DNA from: Methanomassiliicoccaceae archaeon
Lineage (GTDB): Archaea > Thermoplasmatota > Thermoplasmata > Methanomassiliicoccales > Methanomethylophilaceae
Length of the DNA: 22,193 nt
Assembly (NCBI GenBank): GCA_009776695.1
Contig: WRNI01000008.1
Span: 1-22,193, forward strand
Reading direction: 5' to 3'
Below the pieces are notes generated by a model, which did not search any database, was not told the DNA's origin, and saw nothing but the letters and a program-made list of their open reading frames with translations. The position numbers were made by a program, and so were the translations under genes. This document shows, one piece after another, positions 15,076 to 20,855 of the stretch (position 1 is the first letter of the stretch; each line of letters opens with the position of its first letter).

Positions 15076-17094
15076 TTATTCTTCGTCCGTCATGAACTGT
15101 CTCGGTTTCCCGACCGCTGTTACGGTGATCAGCGTTTCAATAAGTATGCGGCCGTCGTAGCCTTCCCCAAGCCCTACTTTTTTCTCGATCTTCGAGGAAC
15201 GTACCTCGATATGGTCGGCACCCGCTTTCTTTGCCTTCTCGGTAACATGCTTACCGCTCTCTTCCACGGCGAATATCTCCGCCTCGCTCAGTTTTCCGAA
15301 CTCGAAACGGCCGTACGGCGCGAAAAGGATGCACGACGGGTCGTCCAATGCGTTCTCGCCGATGCCCGGTTTGATCAGTATCTCCATGCTCTCGACGATG
15401 CTGCCTGTAACGGCGCCTATTGCGTTGCCCACCTCGGAATGCTCAGGGAGCAAAAGCTCTGTGCCGAATTTTTTAGCCACGTCAGGAAACCACGCTTCCA
15501 CGGGAGCGCCGATGCCTATCAGCGGTTTGTTCAGTCTTATCAGACACTCAAAATCAAGGCCTCCGCGCTGTGCGATCGCTTTTCTCATAAGATCGAGACC
15601 GACGCCGTCAACACGGAATGTATTCATTTCCTCGAAGAACAGCTTTCTGAGAAGTTCCTCGGAAAGCTTGTCAATGACCTTGCCTTTAGCGAATTCTATG
15701 AATTCGTCAACTGTCATGCCCATCTTGTGCGACTGATGCGTTATAGCATATTCCGATGCGGTCCTGTCGTATTCCGTGTAACTGCCTTCCGCGTGCAGAA
15801 GGTCCGTCGGCGTAAGGCCGATGCGCTGTATCATCCCGAGCTCTTCCATCTTTGCGACGTTGAATGAAAAAGGATGGACGTTAAGTTTCGCGCCCGCTTC
15901 CTTGAGCGAGTACGGCTCTTCGGAGACGAGATCAAGCAACGCAATATCCTCATTGCTGAGAAGCACATTCTTCATCTCTTTCAGTTTAATGAAGAATTCC
16001 GTGTCCTGTACGATGTTCTTGACGTCCATGCTCTCCGGTGAGAATCTCGATCTCAGTTCCGATGTTTCTTTCAATCTGGGAAGAAGCTGAGGCCACTGCA
16101 CCGCCGCGATGCACAACGGAACGACGCGGACAGTTTCCAACATGAACTTACTGCCGTTCACGATTATTCGCGAGTCCCCGCCTATTCCGGATGTTGATAT
16201 CTCCGCTGCCATAACTCTCGTCCTTCTGCCGCCGATCATCGCGCCCTCCTTCTGCAGTCTGGGCAGCCCGTTCCTCAGTATACCGATATCTAACGTGGTA
16301 CCGCCCATGTCCATGACCACCGCATCGTCTTTTCCGGTGAGCATCTTCGCTCCTATGAGACTTGCCGCCGGTCCCGAGAGTATCGTCTCTATCGGTCTTT
16401 CGGTGGCGACGTTCTCGCTCATTATCGAGCCGTCGCCTTTGACTATCATCAGAGGCGCTTTTATCTTGTGTTCGTGCATCACTTTCTTCACAGAGTCCAT
16501 GAGGTCGCGTATTATAGGTATGAGACGTGAGTTCATTACCGACGTGACGGTACGCTCATGATATCCGAGGCTCGACGAGAGCTCATGACCGCAGACGACC
16601 GGCAGATCAAGCAGTTCCGCTGCGATCTTCTTGATACGCAGCTCATGATCAGGGTTGCGGACGCTGAGGAAGCTGTTTATCGCTATCCCGTCCACTTTGT
16701 CCTTTATCGACAGAAGGAATTCTTTTGCCGCCTTTTCATCAAGTTCATTCGTCTCCTTTCCGTCAAGGTCATGACCTCCTTTCACGGTCACGTGATGATC
16801 GACGGGTATCGACATTTCGAATTCCTCGCCAACACATATCAGACCGACGCGGCATCCTTTTCCTTCGACTATCGAGTTGGTTGCAAGCGTTGACGATAAC
16901 GACACCATCGCCACCTTCTTCAGCAATTCTTTATCAAAGCCGGCGAGAGAGTTCCTTATGCCTATCGAAAGATCGTCGCGTGTCGTAAGTGCTTTAGATT
17001 TTTGCAATACTGTGTTCGAGGACATGTCCATGAGGATCGCGTCGGTGTACGTCCCTCCCGTATCGATACCAAGGCCCATATGCAAGATGTTCAC
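15076..17094 (-). CDS. Hydantoinase/oxoprolinase-family ASKHA ATPase
   Basis: The 672-residue protein has the sugar-kinase/actin-like ATP site. The phosphate-1 loop is DTGGTYTD (11-18), phosphate-2 is MDMGGTTLDIG (261-271), SGPAASLIGAK lies before it, and the adenosine-like motif GIGAPVEAWFP (527-537) comes late. Known relatives hydrolyse hydantoins or 5-oxoproline with ATP. Many genomic copies are of unknown substrate. A winged-helix-like stretch (about 380-430, DIALLDLVSEEPYSLKEA then KMEELGMIQRIG) interrupts the fold. GTG 17094 overlaps the stop of the upstream gene (GTGA). ATG 17079 with AGGTGA about ten bases before it is an alternative. Its place beside corrinoid and CobW genes suggests corrinoid reactivation or another methyl-transfer accessory role, which is inference. 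Confidence 0.85.
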   Translation of the reverse strand: MNILHMGLGIDTGGTYTDAILMDMSSNTVLQKSKALTTRDDLSIGIRNSLAGFDKELLKKVAMVSLSSTLATNSIVEGKGCRVGLICVGEEFEMSIPVDHHVTVKGGHDLDGKETNELDEKAAKEFLLSIKDKVDGIAINSFLSVRNPDHELRIKKIAAELLDLPVVCGHELSSSLGYHERTVTSVMNSRLIPIIRDLMDSVKKVMHEHKIKAPLMIVKGDGSIMSENVATERPIETILSGPAASLIGAKMLTGKDDAVVMDMGGTTLDIGILRNGLPRLQKEGAMIGGRRTRVMAAEISTSGIGGDSRIIVNGSKFMLETVRVVPLCIAAVQWPQLLPRLKETSELRSRFSPESMDVKNIVQDTEFFIKLKEMKNVLLSNEDIALLDLVSEEPYSLKEAGAKLNVHPFSFNVAKMEELGMIQRIGLTPTDLLHAEGSYTEYDRTASEYAITHQSHKMGMTVDEFIEFAKGKVIDKLSEELLRKLFFEEMNTFRVDGVGLDLMRKAIAQRGGLDFECLIRLNKPLIGIGAPVEAWFPDVAKKFGTELLLPEHSEVGNAIGAVTGSIVESMEILIKPGIGENALDDPSCILFAPYGRFEFGKLSEAEIFAVEESGKHVTEKAKKAGADHIEVRSSKIEKKVGLGEGYDGRILIETLITVTAVGKPRQFMTDEE

Positions 17095-17405
17095 CTGTTG
17101 GGCTTGTATCCCATATCTTCGTTGTACTTCGTCACAACTCTTGAGATATGCTCTGAGATGTTCCTTTGCTGATATTCGTTATGTATCTGCGGCGTCTCCG
17201 TTATCGGAAATTCGGAATCGCACTTTGCGCATCTGAGCTTGGGACAGTTCTTCCACGCCTCCGAGCATCCCTGACAGGCGAACGTGCGCGCATATATCAT
17301 CGAAAATTCAAAGCCGCAGTACGGGCATTTGAATTTTTTAAGTGACGCCGTCGTATTGTAAGAGAACCCCTTTGATCTCATCGCCTCATAGAAACCGTCC
17401 ACCAT
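17091..17405 (-). CDS. Small zinc-ribbon protein of unknown function
   Basis: A 104-residue protein with several paired cysteines: CPYC, then CQGC, then a CPKLRCAKC run, enough for two small zinc ribbons. The remaining C-terminal part (HNEYQQRNISEHISRVVTKY) is predicted helical. ATG 17405 is chosen because AGGTGAT lies three bases before it. An in-frame start at 17483 would overlap the preceding gene and add an unlikely N-terminus. It sits eight bases after the His-rich gene and overlaps the ASKHA gene by four bases, so it is firmly in this operon. The function is not known; it could hand over metal or bind a partner protein. Confidence 0.75.
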   Translation of the reverse strand: MVDGFYEAMRSKGFSYNTTASLKKFKCPYCGFEFSMIYARTFACQGCSEAWKNCPKLRCAKCDSEFPITETPQIHNEYQQRNISEHISRVVTKYNEDMGYKPNR

Positions 17406-17413
17406 GATATCAC

Positions 17414-17929
17414 CTACATATGATGCGCAATGCTTTTTTCGGTATCGTAATGATCCGCCGTAACTTCGTAGGGTATATCCCATTTTTTGAACGTGCGGTC
17501 AAGAACTTCCAGCGTACTTTCCCTGACGTGGTCGTCCCATATGCCGTGCACGATGATATGCATCATGAAGTTCGCTTTGTCTATCTTTGCGGCATTAAGA
17601 GAATCTTTTATGCGCGTCGGTGCACGGTGGTCGACGATGCTGCTCATTATGCTGCCGTTCTTGTTCGAAAAGAATGATTTCACGTGACCGATGAGATCGG
17701 CGCCGTTCTCCATGCAGTTCTTGGTAACGGACGTCATAAGGTCGTCGATGAATTTCAGAACGGTATCCTTGGGTATCCCCTTGGGCGAATCAATATCGAT
17801 GTTTATCGCGTACTTTCCGAGCTCGTCGACCGCTCTGTGTATCTCCAGATGCAATTTATCATGCTCGTCCGCGGGGTTGCCGTGGTCGTCGTCATGATCG
17901 TGATCGTCGTCGTGATGATCGCCGCTCAT
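17414..17929 (-). CDS. His/Asp-rich probable metal-binding protein, ends in an amber codon
   Basis: The 171-residue protein begins with a histidine- and aspartate-rich tail (MSGDHHDDDHDHDDDHG), then a globular part (EIHRAVDELGKYAINIDIDS, TVLKFIDDLMTSVTKNC), and ends with HYDTEKSIAHHM. Such tails store or buffer nickel, cobalt or zinc in metallochaperones. The body is not a family I recognise. ATG 17929 lies just past the TGA of the CobW gene. A longer in-frame start at 18022 would run through that gene and is unlikely. The stop is TAG (17414-17416), while the other complete genes here use TGA or TAA. In pyrrolysine-using archaea, read-through would add 11 residues to the next TGA. A partner role for CobW is inferred. 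Confidence 0.7.
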   Translation of the reverse strand: MSGDHHDDDHDHDDDHGNPADEHDKLHLEIHRAVDELGKYAINIDIDSPKGIPKDTVLKFIDDLMTSVTKNCMENGADLIGHVKSFFSNKNGSIMSSIVDHRAPTRIKDSLNAAKIDKANFMMHIIVHGIWDDHVRESTLEVLDRTFKKWDIPYEVTADHYDTEKSIAHHM

Positions 17930-17930
17930 T

Positions 17931-18599
17931 TCATTTCCCCCCGTACTGCTTTCTGAGAAGTTCTTCTTCCACCGCTTCATCATACCTCGGCGATATTCTG
18001 TTCTCAATGAGATCGCACGCATATTTTATTCCGAGGCCCGTTTCAGATGACATGTGCGATATCTCCGCCCTGGGGTTGATCTCGCGTATCATTTGTTCCG
18101 TCTTTGCTATGTCGGCGGGCGGAGCGGTATCAACTTTATTGACAAAGCACACGTCCGCTTCGCGTATCTGCGTTTCAACGAGTCTTTTCACGGCCTTCAC
18201 AAGGAGATCGACCCTTGTTGCATCCACCAGCGTTATTACAGGAGCGTGCTCAATTACCATGTCCGTTTTCGCTTCCGAGTACTCGGCCGCTCTCTTAAGG
18301 CCCCATGGGATGGCGACGCCCGACGGCTCGACTATGACGATCTCAGGATTATAGGAATCATGCAGCTTTGCTAACGTCTCTGAAAATGTTCCTGCGATCT
18401 GACAGCATATGCAGCCTCCTGCGATCTCTTTCGCTTTCAGTCCGTGCGATTCGATGAACTTCGCGTCAACGTTTATTTCGCCCACGTCATTGACGACGAT
18501 GGCCATCCTGTGGCCGCGTTTCATAAGCTCGTCAACGATCTTCATGACGGCGGTCGTTTTTCCGCTGCCGAGGAACCCTGCGATCTGTGATACTTTCAT
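17931..18599 (-). CDS. CobW/P47K-type (G3E) GTPase, short form
   Basis: G3E GTPases deliver or insert metals into enzymes and cofactors, cobalt or zinc being known cargoes. The 222 residues carry the P-loop GFLGSGKTT (8-16), the metal-binding CICC (63-66), the Walker-B-like EPSG (91-94) and the guanine motif NKVD (154-157). The C-terminal CobW_C domain of full-length members is missing, giving a HypB-like size. It is the first gene of a compact operon and is followed within two bases by the His-rich protein, a likely functional partner in cobalt or nickel handling. The leader holds a T-rich TTTTTAATTC about 45 bases upstream, which may act as promoter or as terminator of the preceding operon. 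Cargo choice is unresolved. Confidence 0.9.
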   Translation of the reverse strand: MKVSQIAGFLGSGKTTAVMKIVDELMKRGHRMAIVVNDVGEINVDAKFIESHGLKAKEIAGGCICCQIAGTFSETLAKLHDSYNPEIVIVEPSGVAIPWGLKRAAEYSEAKTDMVIEHAPVITLVDATRVDLLVKAVKRLVETQIREADVCFVNKVDTAPPADIAKTEQMIREINPRAEISHMSSETGLGIKYACDLIENRISPRYDEAVEEELLRKQYGGK

Positions 18600-18675
18600 A
18601 AATTCTCACTACCTGTTCAATAGTGATAAGAATAAGAATTAAAAAGTTTGGGGAAAGCGTTTTTATGTATTACGA

Positions 18676-19767
18676 TTACCAGTCCACAATTCCGTACTGC
18701 TTCGTGGTGTCGACGACCGCTTTGATGTTCTCCATCTTCGTGTGAAGATCTGGCGGGACTTCGCATCCGCTCGCGATGATGTATCTCGAGCCGAGTCCCC
18801 TCTTGCACAATGCCGTCTTCACTTCCTGGCACAGGTCCTTCGTGACCTGTGTGATCTTCTCCACGGAAGCTCTTATGAAGAGCTGCGGGTCGATCTGGCC
18901 GCCTACGAGGCAGTTGTCGCAGTATCCCTTCTCGATGGTCTCGGTCGCTGACGGAGATCCCGGGATAAGCGGGTAGTACGCCATTGAGTAGATCGCCGGT
19001 TTGAACGCGGTGATCTGTGTGTCCAGGTGCGGAAGATCTGCGCAGTTGTGGATGGCCAGTGCCATTCCCTCTTTGCCGGTAAGTTCGTTGAGGTCGCCGG
19101 CGTACTTCTTGCAGCCTTCGAACTCATTGTACTCTTTGTCGCCGAGGCAAGAGTAGTTGCCCCAGAGGTAGTCCCAGCAAAGTCCGGCGCAGCCGGTCTT
19201 TCCGAATCCCTTCACCATTTCGACGTCGTACTCGGTCATTGTCTTAAGCGCTTTGTGAACAGCGGACGGGTTCGTGAACATGTCCATGAACAGCCTCTCC
19301 GCGCCGGCGCTCTGCGACAGTGCGAGCAGGGGACCCTCAAGGAACCCTGCGGTTATGACCTGTGTCTTCAGAACGTCGCAGAACTGTTTCGTTCCTTCGA
19401 GGATGACGTGCGACCTGCCCTTCTTTATATCGGGCACTTTGAATTTCTCGTAGTCCTCGGGGCTGTTGACAAGCGTCTTTTCAACGAACGGTGTGTTCTC
19501 TTTGTCGAAACGGACACCCGCTCCGAGGTCGCCTGCCATGACGGAAAGGTCCATCAGGCCGATGGCGAAGTCGAAGTCGAATGCCTTCTGACCCTCGATG
19601 AACGCCTGCGCGTACAGTTTCGGGTCGTGCGCCCAGTCCCTGTACGAAACGCCGCCGTTCACGAGCTTGCGGTTGACACCGCATGCGATCGGGTACGTGG
19701 AGAGCCTGTCTCCCTTGGCGTTCGTAAGTCCTGCCATTACTCTCTCAATATGTGACATCTCTGCCAT
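18676..19767 (-). CDS. MtaA/CmuA-family (uroporphyrinogen decarboxylase-like) methylcobamide methyltransferase
   Basis: In methanogens this family moves methyl groups between corrinoid protein and coenzyme M, using zinc to activate the thiol. The 363-residue protein has a URO-D TIM barrel with GFLEGPLLALSQSAGAERLF, LWGNYSCLGDKEYNEFEGCK, AIHNCADLPHLD and ASGCEVPPDLHTKMENIKAV. Putative zinc ligands are His240, Cys242 and Cys335. The motif is HNCADL in place of the more usual HxCG, so its acceptor may differ. ATG 19767 has GAGGTG eight bases upstream and starts two bases after the corrinoid gene. A longer in-frame start at 19878 overlaps that gene and is rejected. It could be either a CoM methyltransferase or a substrate-specific demethylase. 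Confidence 0.88.
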   Translation of the reverse strand: MAEMSHIERVMAGLTNAKGDRLSTYPIACGVNRKLVNGGVSYRDWAHDPKLYAQAFIEGQKAFDFDFAIGLMDLSVMAGDLGAGVRFDKENTPFVEKTLVNSPEDYEKFKVPDIKKGRSHVILEGTKQFCDVLKTQVITAGFLEGPLLALSQSAGAERLFMDMFTNPSAVHKALKTMTEYDVEMVKGFGKTGCAGLCWDYLWGNYSCLGDKEYNEFEGCKKYAGDLNELTGKEGMALAIHNCADLPHLDTQITAFKPAIYSMAYYPLIPGSPSATETIEKGYCDNCLVGGQIDPQLFIRASVEKITQVTKDLCQEVKTALCKRGLGSRYIIASGCEVPPDLHTKMENIKAVVDTTKQYGIVDW

Positions 19768-19769
19768 GT

Positions 19770-20408
19770 TCAAAACACCTCTTTCAGCCATGCGGCGCAG
19801 TCCTGGGCGTTCGAGTCCCTGTGGTCCGCTCCGATCTCCTTCGCGAACGCCGGTGACGTCGGCGCTCCGCCGATGCATACCTTGACGTTCTTTCTGTAGC
19901 CGTTCTCGATCAGTCCGTCGACAGCCGCCTTCATTCCGTCCATCGTCGGCGTCATCAGCGTGCTCAGTGCGATAGCATCAAGCTTCTGGTTCTTCGCGGT
20001 GTCGATGATCGTCTGTATCGGTACGTCCTTCCCAAGATCGTTCACATCGAATCCGCTTGCGGTCAGCATCGTCTTGACGATGTTCTTTCCGATATCGTGA
20101 ACATCCCCTTCGACGACGGCCGTCGCACACTTCTTCATGCTGGCCAATGCCGTTTTCGGTATGGCCGGAAGGAGTATGTCAAGGCCTGCGTACATCGTGT
20201 GCGCGGACATCAGGACCTGAGGCAGGTATACCTGACGCGCAGCGTACTTGTCACCTACGATCGACATTCCCTTTACGAGCCCGTTGTTGATGGCGTCGAG
20301 AGCATCCATTTTCTCGGCGAGGGCCTCTTTCGCGCCCTCTTTCGCCAGGTCCGGTTTGCCGGCCACAACGGCGTCGCTCAATTTGTTGAGTATTTTTTCT
20401 TTAGACAA
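19770..20408 (-). CDS. Methyltransferase corrinoid protein (MtaC/MtbC/MttC-like)
   Basis: The protein binds a cobamide and carries methyl groups between methyltransferases. Its 212 residues contain the N-terminal helical cap (about 1-88, AINNGLVKGMSIVGDKY, YLPQVLMSAHTMYAGLDIL) and the B12-binding Rossmann domain with DVHDIGKNIV, where His104 is the lower cobalt ligand. The remaining motifs are STLMTPTMDGM and IGGAPTS. The start is TTG 20408, supported by AAGGAGG about eight bases before it. An ATG at 20477 would include the leader hairpin as coding sequence and is rejected. The gene begins the operon with the MtaA-like methyltransferase and has a hairpin leader. No substrate-specific B-type methyltransferase is adjacent, so the methyl donor is not known. 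Confidence 0.93.
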   Translation of the reverse strand: MSKEKILNKLSDAVVAGKPDLAKEGAKEALAEKMDALDAINNGLVKGMSIVGDKYAARQVYLPQVLMSAHTMYAGLDILLPAIPKTALASMKKCATAVVEGDVHDIGKNIVKTMLTASGFDVNDLGKDVPIQTIIDTAKNQKLDAIALSTLMTPTMDGMKAAVDGLIENGYRKNVKVCIGGAPTSPAFAKEIGADHRDSNAQDCAAWLKEVF

Positions 20409-20435
20409 TTTATTTTCCTCCTTATTGCGGGAAAT

Positions 20436-20461
20436 GATACGCACCGCGCGGGTGCGGTATC
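20436..20461 (-). promoter_or_regulatory. Leader hairpin of the corrinoid operon
   Basis: On the minus strand GATAC-C-GCACC pairs with GGTGC-GTATC around loop CGCGC, ten pairs with one bulged C. A TATA box (TTATATAC, 20484-20491) predicts a start near 20463, so the stem would stand at the very 5' end of the mRNA, 28 bases before the TTG. Confidence 0.5.
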
Positions 20462-20710
20462 TGCCATTGGGATTCACAGATTCGTATATAATCGGGTGAG
20501 ATGGATGGATGGTTAATCCCAGTGGTTTCTATTTAAAGTAAAATTTTCTGCGGCCATGCGTATATATATTATAGCGGAAAAACAGTATTAACAGGGATAA
20601 AAACAACGGTCGGCCGCTTTAAAAACAAGAGGGCGGTTACATTTTTATATTTAACATTTTTCTGCGTCCTAGATGCGCCCGGAAAGCATCTTTTACGTCC
20701 TCTTCGACAT

Positions 20711-20788
20711 GCGATATCCACAATGTCCGGCATCCATAATCTCCGATTCGTGATACGCGATACCCATAATGTCCGATATTCATGATAC
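20711..20788. repeat. Imperfect direct repeats with 46-base spacing
   Basis: GCGATATCCACAATGTCCG (20711-20729) recurs as GCGATACCCATAATGTCCG (20757-20775), 17 of 19 bases identical. A second element, ATTCGTGATAC (20746-20756), recurs as ATTCATGATAC (20778-20788). Further variants (ACGATATCCGTGATATG) continue to about 20805. Function unknown. Confidence 0.6.
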
Positions 20789-20809
20789 ACGATATCCGTG
20801 ATATGCAAC

Positions 20810-20845
20810 AAAAAAATAATTACGGGCAGGGCTGCCCCTGCCCGT
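20810..20845 (-). terminator. Intrinsic-type terminator of the LRR protein gene
   Basis: On the minus strand a perfect 10-base stem (ACGGGCAGGG with CCCTGCCCGT, 20822-20845, four-base loop) is followed by AATTATTTTTTT ending at 20810. It starts about ten bases after the stop codon of the LRR gene. A GC stem plus T tract is unusual but effective in archaea, where the T tract is the essential part. Confidence 0.75.
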
Positions 20846-20855
20846 TAATGTTGTT

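Larger units (their letters stand above)
20409..20855. other. Gene-free intergenic region between the corrinoid operon and the LRR protein gene
   Basis: No open reading frame here is convincing. It contains the corrinoid promoter and leader hairpin, additional minus-strand TATA-like stretches near 20529-20536 and 20558-20573, a stem AGATGC/GCATCT (20671-20691), the 46-base repeats and the LRR gene terminator. The 13-base block GGACGCAGAAAAA (minus strand) also occurs upstream of asd. Confidence 0.6.

Noticed and set aside
20711..20805. CRISPR array
   Set aside because: Repeats are imperfect, only two clear units exist, spacers are not unique sequences of constant length, and no cas gene is near.
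20569..20811. 80-residue frame over the intergenic repeats
   Set aside because: It only translates the 46-base repeats and AT-rich promoter DNA.
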